Positions 26,032 to 34,983 are shown, numbered from the stretch's first letter. The stretch: DNA of 64,000 nt from Methylumidiphilus sp963753955 (GCA_963753955.1 CAVWEM010000008.1:248001-312000); one strand, 5' to 3'. Notes: generated by a model not told the origin, from the letters alone. Numbers and translations are program-made.

Positions 26032-27585
26032 TCAACGCACCAAGAGTTCGGCCCCGAACCAGCCCACGAGGATTTGCCGGTATTTTTCGGCTTTGGCGGT
26101 CTGCATGTGTTCCAGCGGATTGAGGTTGTCGGTCAGGATAAAGCCTTGGCTTTTGTCCACTGTGATCAGTCGGTCTTTTAACCAGGTGGCTTGGTCGGTG
26201 GAAAGCAACGGGGAGGCCAAGTCGATGGGCTGGCTTCCCGCGATGAAGATGAAATCGTTAAAGTCTTCGCCGGGTTCGGAAATAAACACCGACATCTGTG
26301 GAAACACTTTGCCGACGGTTCGCGCGACGGATGCCAGGGCGGGATTGCGGCCATCTTGTGAGAACGCCACGAAATTCAGCGCCAGAATGCCATGCTCTGA
26401 CAGCATTCCGCGCAATTGCGTCAAGGTCTCGACGGTCAGCAAGTGAGCCGGTTCCGCGCCCCCGGTGAAGCAATCATGGATGATCAAATCATAAGGGCCT
26501 TGCAAGTGGCGGATTTCATAGCGCGCATCCCCCACAATAGCCTGGCCGGTGGGTTTGAAGCCAAAATAATCGACGGCGGCGTCGGCTACCGCCGGATCAA
26601 TCTCCAAGGTGTCGGTCACGATCCCGTAGCGGTCATACAGAACCTTGGCCATATGCCCGGCACCCAAGCCCACGATCAGGGCGCGGGTCATGTGGGGCAC
26701 CAAGTCCGGCATCATGCCGACGATGTTCTGATAAGCGAGCCGGCTTTTGCCATTGGAGATACTGGCCGCGCCTATCATGGAGGCGTCGGAGGTCAGGAAG
26801 AGGAGATCTCGCTTCTGCTCCTCGATCACCCGCACCCAGCCATACAGGCTTTCCCGTTCGGACAGGATTTTATAGCGATCCCCATCGGTGTAAGAATAGC
26901 CCGCGCCCATTGCCTTGGGCAACAGACAGAGGCCGACGGCCGCCAAGAGGACACTCGGCAAAACGGCTACGGCCAAGCTTAACTGTTTTTGCTCAAAGAT
27001 AGCGATGGCGACGGCCAGGACGAGCAGGGAGATCCCCAAACCGACCAGGATTTCCCGCGAGCCAATCAGCGGAAACAAGAAGAATCCCAGCACCAAGGTA
27101 CCCACCACACTCCCCAGCGTGCTGACGGCATAGATCGAGCCCGAGCTAGTGCCCACGCCATCCAGGCGGGAGGTCGATAGCTTGATGGCAAAAGGGCCGA
27201 CCATGCCCAACAAGGTGAGGCTGGGCAAGAACAGCACGAGCGCGCTCACAAAGGCGCCCGCCCGCAGGCCCAGCGGGTCGGTCGCCAGCAATACGGAGCG
27301 GGTCAGCCACGGAATCAACAGGGTCAACACGGCTGCGAGGGCGATGATGAGTGAAAGCCCGGTGCGCTTCGCCCGGTCGGCCCAGCGCCCGCCGACAAAA
27401 TAACCCAAGGCCAGGGCGATCATCGTCACGGAAATGAGCGACGACCAGACATACAGGCTCGCGCCGTAGAACGGCGCGATCAGCCGCGTGCCCAATAGCT
27501 CTATCACCATCACCGACGCGCCGGTCAGGAAGACGGTCAGGAAAAGGCCGAGACGGCCGAAAGTGTTCAGGGAGTCTTCATTCAT
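26032..27585 (-). CDS. Membrane spermidine synthase-like protein (fused MFS-type and methyltransferase-fold domains)
   Basis: I start at ATG 27585 (MNEDSLNTFGRLGLFLTVFL), giving 517 residues; the open frame continues upstream only because the apbE frameshift runs into it. The N-terminal half holds about seven membrane segments (VMVIELLGTRLIAPFYGASL is typical of fused spermidine synthases). The C-terminal half has the Rossmann fold: ALIVGLGAGHMAKVLYDRYG, LEIDPAVADAA, IVGDARYEI and YDLIIHDCFTGG. Despite the name, many such proteins have no shown polyamine activity. The start overlaps the apbE stop by 8 bases, so the two are coupled. Confidence 0.85.
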   Translation of the reverse strand: MNEDSLNTFGRLGLFLTVFLTGASVMVIELLGTRLIAPFYGASLYVWSSLISVTMIALALGYFVGGRWADRAKRTGLSLIIALAAVLTLLIPWLTRSVLLATDPLGLRAGAFVSALVLFLPSLTLLGMVGPFAIKLSTSRLDGVGTSSGSIYAVSTLGSVVGTLVLGFFLFPLIGSREILVGLGISLLVLAVAIAIFEQKQLSLAVAVLPSVLLAAVGLCLLPKAMGAGYSYTDGDRYKILSERESLYGWVRVIEEQKRDLLFLTSDASMIGAASISNGKSRLAYQNIVGMMPDLVPHMTRALIVGLGAGHMAKVLYDRYGIVTDTLEIDPAVADAAVDYFGFKPTGQAIVGDARYEIRHLQGPYDLIIHDCFTGGAEPAHLLTVETLTQLRGMLSEHGILALNFVAFSQDGRNPALASVARTVGKVFPQMSVFISEPGEDFNDFIFIAGSQPIDLASPLLSTDQATWLKDRLITVDKSQGFILTDNLNPLEHMQTAKAEKYRQILVGWFGAELLVR

Positions 27586-28524
27586 GCTGTGTGCCGTTCT
27601 CTGCCGGGGTGGACTGCTGCGTGGCCGCCAAGGGGGCGAGCGAGCCGCCGGTTCCACCCCGCACATCCACCCATAAATGGGGTAAACCAAAATTCTCCAG
27701 CCAAGCGGGGCCGTCCTCCTCCTTGAGCATGGCGATGGTGGAGGCGCTGCCTGCGACCACGCAGAAGTCGCCCACCACGCTGACCGCCGCCAAGTGCCGC
27801 ACCGGCCATCCGGTCTTGGGGTTGAGCACATGGCCGTAACGGATGCCGTCCACCAGAATGCAGCGTTCGTAATCGCCGCTGCTGGCCAGGGCGCCCCGCG
27901 CAACAAAACCGTCCGCAACATGGCTTGTCTGTCGCGGGGATGGCGTATGCCGATCCGCCATGGACTGCCGTCCGCGCGCGGGCCGATGACTTTGATGTCG
28001 CCGCCCAGATTGATCATGCCATGCCGGACACCCGCCTCCCAACACAAGGCCGCGGCATGGTCGACAGCGTATTCCTTGACCACGCCGCCGAAATCAATCT
28101 CCATGCCGGGGCTTGGAAATTCGAGCAGCGGCGGCCTCCAACGCAACTTGTGCCAGCCCACGTTGGCCAGCAGTGCTTGGACTTGCGCTTGATCCGGCAA
28201 TTCGCCTAAATCAAAGCGCCAGGCACGGCGCAGAATACCAGAAGTGATGTCAAACAGCCCGTCGCTTTGCGCATGGCAGGCCGCCGCATAATTCAGCAAG
28301 CCCGCCGTTTCCTCATCGACCGCAATGCAACCCCCGATGGACGCCACGCGATTGATAGCAGAAAGAAGGCTGTCGCTTCGGTAGCGCGAATAAAGCGCTT
28401 CCAGCCGGTGGACATCTGCGACGGCCATGTCCGCAACCCGCCTGGCCTTGGCATGGGTATGGGCATAGATCTGTATTTCACAGGGAGTGCCCATCGCCTT
28501 GAATGCCTGGCGAAAAAACCTCAT
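27578..28524 (-). pseudogene. apbE: ApbE, FAD:protein FMN transferase, frameshifted as read
   Basis: ApbE attaches FMN to Thr/Ser of exported redox proteins. The first 230 residues (MRFFRQAFKAMGTPCEIQIY, LEALYSRYRSDSLLSAIN, EIDFGGVVKEYAVDHAA, INLGGDIKVIG) are in one frame. After TVLLRGA the family sequence continues in another frame (LASSGDYERCILVDG, HVLNPKTGWPV, VVAGSASTIAMLKEE) to a stop at 27578. The break is at a GC-rich run near 27887-27894; one added base gives 315 residues, a normal ApbE. A real deletion or a sequencing error would both fit. It sits between the DUF3570 and spermidine-synthase-like genes. Confidence 0.87.
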
Positions 28525-28595
28525 GCCATGGGCATCCGAGCCAACCCTTCAAACCTGCGCAAGGCGATACGGAGAGATACGCCCCGTGCCGCCCG

Positions 28596-31331
28596 TCAAA
28601 ATGCGTAGCTCCAGGTTGCGGACAGCGTACCCACGCGCGGAAGCTGATAGCCATTCGGGTCGTCGTGGACGGGTTGCAGCCATTCGACGCCTAGGTGGTT
28701 GCCGTGGAAATTGCCGGTCGGCACCATGGCGTTGAGGCCAAACCCGACATCCCAATAATGCCCGCCATAGTTGCTGGTGTAATCCATCGGGCCGACGGGC
28801 GTGTACGTCGCGTTGTAGGCACCCTTGATCGCGCCTTCCGTGGTGTAAAGGCCGCGCACGGATGCGGAAAGCCAATCAAACAGGCTATAACTGCCCCAAG
28901 CCGTAGTTTGAAGGATATCGCCCAAAGCATAACCGTTGACGTTCTTGTCCTGAAGACGGTGGGTGCCGCTGATCTGCGCACCCCAGGACCAAGCATCCAT
29001 CTGGCCGGTGTAGGTCAGGCTCGGCCTGAAGTCCCACGTGCCGCTGCCTAACTGCATTCCGTAATGGATGAAACCGATGGACACGCCGTGGGTGTCTCGC
29101 ATTTGGATGCCGGTATCACCGGTCGGCGCGCTTAGCCCTAAGGTCGCATGCACATGGTGCCCCGGCACTTCAAACAACTTGAACAGCGAGTACATGCCCG
29201 TGTCGCCGACACCGCCCGTTTGGTGCGTATGGTAGGCATGCATCACGGCGGCGGCAGTCACGGGGTCGGCAGTGTTGATGCTCGGCGCCCCGTCCAGCGG
29301 CCGCATACTCATGCTCTGGTCGACAAACTGGGGCATGACCATCAAGGTCAACCAGTCGGTCGGCGCATACATCAGATCCAGCATGTGCATGTTCATGTCC
29401 ATCCGTGTCGGCGTGACATAGCAGGGATGGCCGTTGCAGCCACCCGCCACGATGGCCTGGTCGCCGACAGCATTCACCCCGTTAAGCAGGGTGCCGCTTT
29501 CGGTGCTGTACATGTAGCGGTAGCCAACCATGAAGTCGCCGGCCTCGGGTAACATGTGGTCGAACAAAACACCCGCAGGCGCGTGGTTGCCGTGATGGCT
29601 ATGATCACTCTGGCCGCCTTGGTCAGTCTGATCGTTGTGGTCGCCATGGTGGCTATGCCCGCTGTGGCTACTCTCGCTGTGCTCACTATGCCCTATGCCC
29701 GGCAGAGAGAGCGCCGACATGTCAACTTTCACACCGGCATTGACCATGTAATAATTAAAATTCGCATAAGAACCCTCGCCGCCGCCGCCCATTTTTAGCG
29801 AACCCGCATGGGCATAATATTCGCCGCCAAACTCAAGGCTGATGCCCTTGGCGAATCGCTTGCTGACGGTTATCCCGCCGCTTATTGCACCATAAGCCGA
29901 CAGGCGTTGGTCGCTGGAGTAATCGGCAGGGAGCTTGGCGGGATCAAGCGGGGAGAGGGTAACTGTCCCATTGGGATTGAAAGTAGGTTTCCCAGGGGCG
30001 GATTGAAAGGAAACGACATAAGGTGTGTAGAAATAAGCGGCATTTTGCGAGTAATAGCGGACCATGGGCGTGACCGTCCAGCTATCGGACACCGGTTGGG
30101 CCCAGTCGATTTCAAAGGTATGGGACGTGATGCCCCAATCATCGTGAAACAAGCGGTAATCGAAATGCAAAGCCGCGTCCAAGGCATCAATATGCTGGAC
30201 ATAGCTCATATTGCCCGTCCATTGGTCGCGTTCGTCGGGCCGCTTTTCCAGCAAAGAAAGCGACGTCCCGGTCAAGACGCCTGAAGGGCTTGGAGTTTGT
30301 GTGGGATTGACGAACACGGTCGTCACCGCCTTGTAGGGGTTTGCCAAATACCCTGTATTGCGGGTAAACCCCACACTGGCCACGACCAGCGCGTTTTTGT
30401 TGATAATCTGGGTCAGGCTCAGATTGCTAGCCCAATCCTGCCGGTTGCCGGTCAGGAGCCTGTTATTGACTTGCGAGCCTCCGACCAGGTTGATCTGACT
30501 GCCGCTGTGGGTGGCGTTGTAGGTTGGCAAACCGGCGGATGTCTCGTAGATGTAAGGCGTGGCATCATGGTCGAGTATGGCGTTGATATCGCTGTTGGTG
30601 TAGCTGAGCCCTAAGTTAACGCTGGTCTGCTTCTGGTTGAGGTCCCAGCGACCGGACAGATTGCCGAACCGTGATTCATAGTCGTTTTCAACCGAGAGGC
30701 CGGCCCCCATATTCACCGCCGCCTCGTCCCACTCATAACCCAGCTTGAAATCCCCCTGCTTGCGGGTTTCCGGCGAGGCCATGGCGAGTGTGTGCACCAA
30801 CTGCGTGTTGGGGGTGAGTTTGCCCGTTGTCGGGTTTTGCTGGAGCGGGTTGAGCTGGGCGTCGAGGTGTACCGTCCCCAGGTTTAAGAAAGGCGATGCC
30901 CCGGATGATGTGTTGCTGGGATGGTTCCCCCCCCAAGCCAGCGGCGCGGTGGCGACCGGCGTGGCCCCGCCCCACGTGTCTTGGGTGAAATGGAAAGCCA
31001 ACTTGAGGCGGTCAGACAATCCGAATAGGCCACCGCCTTGCAGGCTATCCACCTGGATAGGTTTTAAATTGCTCTGCACACCGTAAGTATTCCGCTTGCC
31101 CTCCTGGTAGTAGCTGGCCTGAAAGTCGGTTTCGTCAAGCTCCAAAGCGTAAGCCGACGACAGCATCAAACCCGGCAAGGCCAGGGCGGCTGCGGTCAAG
31201 GTGTGCAAAGAGAGGCTTACAGACGCTACGGGTTCCGGCTTGGCTGGACTCGATTGTGGGTGTCCGCCTTCGCCCGCACAGTCCTTCGGCAGGCTGTCAG
31301 TCTTATTTGACTTGGGTTTAGTAGCAGCCAC
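28596..31331 (-). CDS. DUF3570 outer-membrane protein, double-length with His-rich linker
   Basis: I favour GTG 31331, which has GGAGGGG upstream and overlaps the DUF4266 stop by 14 bases, giving about 911 residues. A signal peptide (LHTLTAAALALPGLMLSSAYA) follows an unusual N-terminal extension of about 40 residues. Residues 65-545 are the DUF3570 beta-barrel. A His-rich linker follows at about 548-583 (HSEHSESSHSGHSHHGDH and similar, with 12 or more His). A second beta-barrel-like domain (VGYRYMYSTESGTL...) ends in an aromatic SATWSYAF, as in outer-membrane barrels. DUF3570 proteins are usually near 400 residues, so this is a fusion of two barrels. An SGAS tetrapeptide near residue 143 resembles an ApbE target site. 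The role is unknown; the context suggests metal or redox work. Confidence 0.8.
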   Translation of the reverse strand: MAATKPKSNKTDSLPKDCAGEGGHPQSSPAKPEPVASVSLSLHTLTAAALALPGLMLSSAYALELDETDFQASYYQEGKRNTYGVQSNLKPIQVDSLQGGGLFGLSDRLKLAFHFTQDTWGGATPVATAPLAWGGNHPSNTSSGASPFLNLGTVHLDAQLNPLQQNPTTGKLTPNTQLVHTLAMASPETRKQGDFKLGYEWDEAAVNMGAGLSVENDYESRFGNLSGRWDLNQKQTSVNLGLSYTNSDINAILDHDATPYIYETSAGLPTYNATHSGSQINLVGGSQVNNRLLTGNRQDWASNLSLTQIINKNALVVASVGFTRNTGYLANPYKAVTTVFVNPTQTPSPSGVLTGTSLSLLEKRPDERDQWTGNMSYVQHIDALDAALHFDYRLFHDDWGITSHTFEIDWAQPVSDSWTVTPMVRYYSQNAAYFYTPYVVSFQSAPGKPTFNPNGTVTLSPLDPAKLPADYSSDQRLSAYGAISGGITVSKRFAKGISLEFGGEYYAHAGSLKMGGGGEGSYANFNYYMVNAGVKVDMSALSLPGIGHSEHSESSHSGHSHHGDHNDQTDQGGQSDHSHHGNHAPAGVLFDHMLPEAGDFMVGYRYMYSTESGTLLNGVNAVGDQAIVAGGCNGHPCYVTPTRMDMNMHMLDLMYAPTDWLTLMVMPQFVDQSMSMRPLDGAPSINTADPVTAAAVMHAYHTHQTGGVGDTGMYSLFKLFEVPGHHVHATLGLSAPTGDTGIQMRDTHGVSIGFIHYGMQLGSGTWDFRPSLTYTGQMDAWSWGAQISGTHRLQDKNVNGYALGDILQTTAWGSYSLFDWLSASVRGLYTTEGAIKGAYNATYTPVGPMDYTSNYGGHYWDVGFGLNAMVPTGNFHGNHLGVEWLQPVHDDPNGYQLPRVGTLSATWSYAF

Positions 31332-31542
31332 AGCCACCCCCTCCAGCGGAACCGCCTCCCGTCGAGGCCTCGCGGCTACCGTACAAATGTGTGCGCAACG
31401 CACTCTGCAGCGGGGCGGGATCCAAAGCCATGTGGGGTTTGGCGAGGTTGCCGCGTTCCCACGGGGCCACATTGGCGCAGCCCGACACGCAGGCGCTTAC
31501 GGCAAGAAATAGCGCAGGCAGCGCTTGCTGTGTGATCTTCAT
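31318..31542 (-). CDS. DUF4266 small lipoprotein
   Basis: This 74-residue protein has a lipoprotein signal (MKITQQALPALFLAVSACVS then GC at the lipobox VSGC). The DUF4266 core NVAPWERGNLAKPHMAL follows, and the protein ends in the characteristic Gly/Cys tail GGGGCGCY. DUF4266 genes are regularly found next to DUF3570, thioredoxin and ApbE genes, as here. The C-terminal CXC could bind a metal or take part in thiol exchange with the adjacent TlpA-like protein. It overlaps the DUF3570 gene by 14 bases. Confidence 0.88.
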   Translation of the reverse strand: MKITQQALPALFLAVSACVSGCANVAPWERGNLAKPHMALDPAPLQSALRTHLYGSREASTGGGSAGGGGCGCY

Positions 31543-31571
31543 GTGCTGTTTCTGAATGGCGCAAGGCGCTT

Positions 31572-32087
31572 TTATTTCCGCCCTGAACTCTCTGCCAACA
31601 ACTGTTCTGCCAGAACGCGGAATTCCTTGGCCTCTTCGGGGCGGAAACCCAAATGCACATGCCGGATGACCCCATTGCGGTCAACCAGGTAGGAGGACGG
31701 CATGGCCTTGACAGCAAAGTCTTTGGCGCACTGCTGGTTGGCATCGGCCGCGACGGTAAAGTTGGCTGGATGTTTGGCAAGAAACGCCTTGGCATCCTCG
31801 GGAACCTCGTCCAGATTTACCGCTATGATTTGCAACCCGCGATCCTTGAGGTCGCGGTGCAAATCGTTCAGGAATGCAAAGGATTGGGCGCAGGGGCCAC
31901 ACCAAGAAGACCAGAAATCCACGTAAAGCACTTTGCCGCGGAATTGCTTCAGGCCATAGCTCTGCGCGTCGCCCATCGACGCCAAGGCGCAGTCTGGCAC
32001 CTGGCCACCGGCCTCTGCCGCGACTATCGTCTGAATTGGGCCAAGCGCCAGCGCGGCGCAGAGGAGAGCCAGTATTCGTTGGGTCAT
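31572..32087 (-). CDS. TlpA-like periplasmic thioredoxin
   Basis: Starting at ATG 32087, the 171-residue protein has a signal peptide (MTQRILALLCAALALGPIQT) and a thioredoxin fold with the active site WCGPC in VDFWSSWCGPCAQSFAFL. It also has the cis-Pro loop in AMPSSYLVDRNGVI. TlpA/ResA-type proteins are periplasmic thiol reductases. Its position 29 bases upstream of the DUF4266 gene suggests it keeps cysteines of that lipoprotein or a metal site reduced. The open frame upstream to 32267 is not supported by homology. Confidence 0.9.
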   Translation of the reverse strand: MTQRILALLCAALALGPIQTIVAAEAGGQVPDCALASMGDAQSYGLKQFRGKVLYVDFWSSWCGPCAQSFAFLNDLHRDLKDRGLQIIAVNLDEVPEDAKAFLAKHPANFTVAADANQQCAKDFAVKAMPSSYLVDRNGVIRHVHLGFRPEEAKEFRVLAEQLLAESSGRK

Positions 32088-32153
32088 TGCTTGATCTTTG
32101 CTTGACGATTGTTGCGGAGTGGCCGCACGGGGACAGGATGGCTTGTCGCTCAA

Positions 32154-32191
32154 ACGGGCAACGCCCGCGCTCAGGCGCGGGCGTTGCCCGT
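32154..32191 (-). terminator. 17-bp perfect hairpin downstream of an exported-protein gene
   Basis: Arms ACGGGCAACGCCCGCGC (32154-32170) and their exact complement (32175-32191) flank a TCAG loop. The stem begins 7 bases after the stop of the 32198-32689 gene on the minus strand, ahead of the thioredoxin gene. No U-tract follows, so it may act as an attenuator, an mRNA-stabilising hairpin or an inefficient terminator rather than a standard one. Confidence 0.6.
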
Positions 32192-32197
32192 CAATGG

Positions 32198-32689
32198 TCA
32201 CTGGAATTGGAACACCTTGGCGTCGGTCATCCCCATGCTTTGATTGTTGACATCCCAGCAATCCCATGCCAAAGCGAAATTCCTCTCGCCAGCATTGGTT
32301 TTGACGATTGACAGGTAGTACGTCCCGGGGCCGCCATAAACAAAGGCGATGTTACTCCATCCGCCGTCCCCAGAAACTTGATCGGTGACAGTCACCATGT
32401 AAGTGTGGATATTCGAAGGAACATTTTCCTTAAAAATGTGCAGGCTTACGAACAATCCCGGAACCGGCGAGGAAAGATCCTGTATCGCGGCAGCTAAATG
32501 ATCCGTACCGCTGGCACATGTGATTGTCGCAAGATCGGTTGAGTTGGCATTGTTCCCGGCGGGATCAAATACCAATGGTTGGGCTGGCGGGATCCCGACA
32601 CTATAATAAGCCATCGCGAGGCCTGTGTATCCCATTGCGGCCAAGATCGAGGCAGCGATGAAAACTGTTTTTAAAATTGGGTGTTTCAT
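32198..32689 (-). CDS. Small exported protein, paralogue A
   Basis: A 163-residue protein with a clear signal peptide (KTVFIAASILAAMGYTGLAM, cleavage likely after AMA). The mature part shares with the neighbour at 32815 the words DPAGNN, TC...DHL, QD(L/M)S.PVPGL.VS and FK. The mature protein has two or three Cys that could form a disulfide. I do not recognise a named family; the size and strand-rich pattern suggest a small beta-sandwich. AGGA precedes the ATG. It lies just upstream of the TlpA-like/DUF4266/DUF3570 genes on the same strand. Confidence 0.7.
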   Translation of the reverse strand: MKHPILKTVFIAASILAAMGYTGLAMAYYSVGIPPAQPLVFDPAGNNANSTDLATITCASGTDHLAAAIQDLSSPVPGLFVSLHIFKENVPSNIHTYMVTVTDQVSGDGGWSNIAFVYGGPGTYYLSIVKTNAGERNFALAWDCWDVNNQSMGMTDAKVFQFQ

Positions 32690-32814
32690 AAAAAAATCCT
32701 CGTTCCGTTAGCGCACTGGAGCTTACTAATAACAATCAACGGCTGGCAACCTTATCCTCAAGCCATCCGGACGGGCAAGCAAACTTAGGTTTTCATTACC
32801 CACTAGGTGTTGGC

Positions 32815-33315
32815 TCAATTCCCACTCCAGGTGCCTTGGATGATGCCACATCCATCACCCGGCCCGCACGTGCCGGTATGGACATCGGAGGCCGTTTGGC
32901 AATGGTAGGTGACCGTGAAGTTCCTTGGGCCAGCCACATGGGTTTTGCTGACGGAAAGCCAGTACAAGCCGTTGCCGGTGCCGACGTTGGTGATGGCCGC
33001 GCTCGCGTTGGCATCCCCGGAAACGGGATCGGTGGTGTTTCCCATTGTTGGGGTTGGGCTATCTTTGAAAGCCTGGGCACTGACTAATAGGCCCGGGACC
33101 GGCGGGGACATATCCTGTACCTGGACATAAAGATGATCTGGCGGCCCGTCGCCGTCGTCATAGCACGTGACTTGCGCAAGAGCGGTGTCGTTGGGATTGT
33201 TCCCGGCAGGGTCGAGTGTCCCGATGGCGGTATGGGCCAGCGCGTGGCTGGCGTAGCCTGCTGCGGCCAAGACCAATGCCGTCACAAAGGTTTTTTCAAA
33301 AAATGCGCATTTCAT
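32815..33315 (-). CDS. Small exported protein, paralogue B, mature N-terminal His
   Basis: Starting at ATG 33315 (MKCAFFEKTFVTALVLAAAG; GAGGC upstream), the 166-residue protein has a signal peptide predicted to be cut at ASHALA|HTAIG, so the mature protein would begin with His. It is a paralogue of the 32198-32689 gene (shared DPAGNN, PVPGLLVS and other words). It has additional Cys near the C-terminus (CQTASDVHTGTCGPGDGCGI). An N-terminal His is a recurrent copper ligand in exported proteins, but no known family is recognised and metal binding is inference. Confidence 0.7.
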   Translation of the reverse strand: MKCAFFEKTFVTALVLAAAGYASHALAHTAIGTLDPAGNNPNDTALAQVTCYDDGDGPPDHLYVQVQDMSPPVPGLLVSAQAFKDSPTPTMGNTTDPVSGDANASAAITNVGTGNGLYWLSVSKTHVAGPRNFTVTYHCQTASDVHTGTCGPGDGCGIIQGTWSGN

Positions 33316-33757
33316 AAAAGTAGCCTCATGCCTCTTGCGTAACAGAGGCAAATAACACTTAAAATTGCCTTACACCCCCTCCAGAAGTGTCCAGCTTGGT
33401 TTGTCGCAATCCGGTTGCGTGTGCAAATACAAACGAGGCATGCCCCCGCATGGAAGCCGATAGCTATCCGTCGCTGTTGTCCAGGCTTGATATAGGCATA
33501 GCATTATAGCACTTGGCAATCAAGCAGCCTAACTCAATCGCTCTCACCGGAAAACTGCCGGTTTGCGGGAGTGGATTCAGCCTTTGAGTCACCCGCTTCG
33601 CCAGGATCGGGGGATTTTGCCATTGCGACCCGCCCATCGCTTGCGTCTGTCGGCGCGATGGCAAGCCCATGCTGAAGCATGCGAAAAATATCAACGGTAT
33701 TAATAATACAGGGTTAGACTGATAGGGTGAAATCATGTTTCAAAGTGATGGCCCCAA
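33316..33757. other. Gap upstream of an exported-protein gene
   Basis: About 440 bases with no convincing gene. It should hold the promoter of the minus-strand gene starting at 33315. A minus-strand frame of 90 codons (33464-33736) has no recognisable content or signal and is not called. Confidence 0.4.
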
Positions 33758-33797
33758 TAAAAACAAAAATCTACGGCACCCGCCTGCGCCGTAGATT
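33758..33797 (-). terminator. Intrinsic terminator, distal
   Basis: On the minus strand AATCTACGGC pairs with GCCGTAGATT across a 10-base loop, followed by a T-rich stretch (TTTTTGTTTTTAT). It is the second of two tandem terminators after the exported-protein gene at 33901-34848. Confidence 0.8.
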
Positions 33798-33800
33798 GCT

Positions 33801-33834
33801 AAAAACCCGGCACCCTTGCCATCAAGTGTGCCGG
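33801..33834 (-). terminator. Intrinsic terminator, proximal
   Basis: On the minus strand CCGGCAC pairs with GGTGCCGG around a 13-base loop and is followed by GTTTTT. It lies 67 bases after the stop at 33901 and precedes a second terminator, so the exported-protein gene is insulated from the downstream paralogues. Confidence 0.75.
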
Positions 33835-33900
33835 ATCAACTGGCCGACATAACCCGATTCTTTAGCGGCGGCGGATTACTTCAAGATGCCTTCCTACGCA

Positions 33901-34848
33901 TCAATGCCAAAAGGCAGTGCCGGTCTGGTTGGCGCCCGAGTAGATGGGCATTTCGTTATTGATCTGCTGGGCGGACGGGAAGACATAAATGTCATCGCCC
34001 GCGCCCCCGTTGCCCGTGCAGCCCGACGGCAGCGGATTGGTCGTCAAATTCCGGGTGACCTTCAGCGTGGCGGGCGAACCCCATCCGTCCCCTGGAAGCG
34101 TGTGGGCGGCATCCGAGTAGCCGTCATAAAGGGAATAAGGCTTGCCGACCGGGATGCCGCCGGGGATGTTGGTGCTGGTCGCCAGGCCGGCGGGGGTACC
34201 GAAAGGCGCTCCCGGCACACCCTTCATATTGGGGATCGGCGACCAATACAGGACGTCGTAATCGGTGGCCGTCGTGCTCACCGCGTTGAGATTGCAAATA
34301 TCGGCAATGGCGAGCTCGAAGGTGACGGAGCGGGCGCATGAGGTCGGATTGATGGTGACGGCCGCAGAGTAGAAGGGCACATCGACAGACGTGGTGATGC
34401 TTTGGTCATAAAAGGCCCCGCCCTCCCAGAATCCGTCCTTGTTGCCGGACGCGTCAATTTTGTTGTTGTACGCCTGCCACGGGTGGCCGCCCCGGAGGAG
34501 CGTGGCAATGCCCGCCAACGGCGAATAATAGGTGCTGGCCGGGTTGGTGGTATAAGTGGCGCCGGTGAACCCTGCTGTTGCCGCATTGTTGGAATTCACC
34601 CCGATCACAGGCTGGTAATTGACCGCATTCGGGAACACCAGGGTCGTGGCGAAAGTGGCGGCATTCTTGCCGCCCGTGGCGGCAGAGCTGCATCCGTGTG
34701 AGATGACTTCATAGTTGTGGACTTTCGTACCCTCGACGACCGTTGGTGTTTCCAGCCGGGTGTGGGCGAAAACGCCTTGGCTGGCCGCAATCAAGGCAAG
34801 CGTCAGCGCACTCAGGGCAAGGTTTTTAGGGCTTACTGGGTTTAACAT
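33901..34848 (-). CDS. Exported protein with predicted mature N-terminal His
   Basis: ATG 34848 follows AGGAGAATTTGC, a strong ribosome-binding site. The 315-residue protein has a signal peptide (MLNPVSPKNLALSALTLALI then AASQGVFA) with predicted cleavage giving HTRLETPTVVEGTKVHN as the mature start. There are four or five Cys in the mature part (HGCSSAA, TSCARS, DICNL, SGCTG), which suggests disulfides, and a further His at the extreme C-terminus. A mature N-terminal His plus a second nearby His is the layout of copper-binding exported proteins. I do not recognise the family. It appears monocistronic, with tandem terminators after it. Confidence 0.72.
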   Translation of the reverse strand: MLNPVSPKNLALSALTLALIAASQGVFAHTRLETPTVVEGTKVHNYEVISHGCSSAATGGKNAATFATTLVFPNAVNYQPVIGVNSNNAATAGFTGATYTTNPASTYYSPLAGIATLLRGGHPWQAYNNKIDASGNKDGFWEGGAFYDQSITTSVDVPFYSAAVTINPTSCARSVTFELAIADICNLNAVSTTATDYDVLYWSPIPNMKGVPGAPFGTPAGLATSTNIPGGIPVGKPYSLYDGYSDAAHTLPGDGWGSPATLKVTRNLTTNPLPSGCTGNGGAGDDIYVFPSAQQINNEMPIYSGANQTGTAFWH

Positions 34849-34983
34849 GCAAATTCTCCTTTGGAGCTTTGGTTTTGTGGAACACGAAAGAGCTTCCTTA
34901 CAAAGCATTTTATATGCCATTTTTATAATACATTGTTTTTTAATTTATTTTCTACATGAAAACAATGGTCTCCTCTGTGAATT

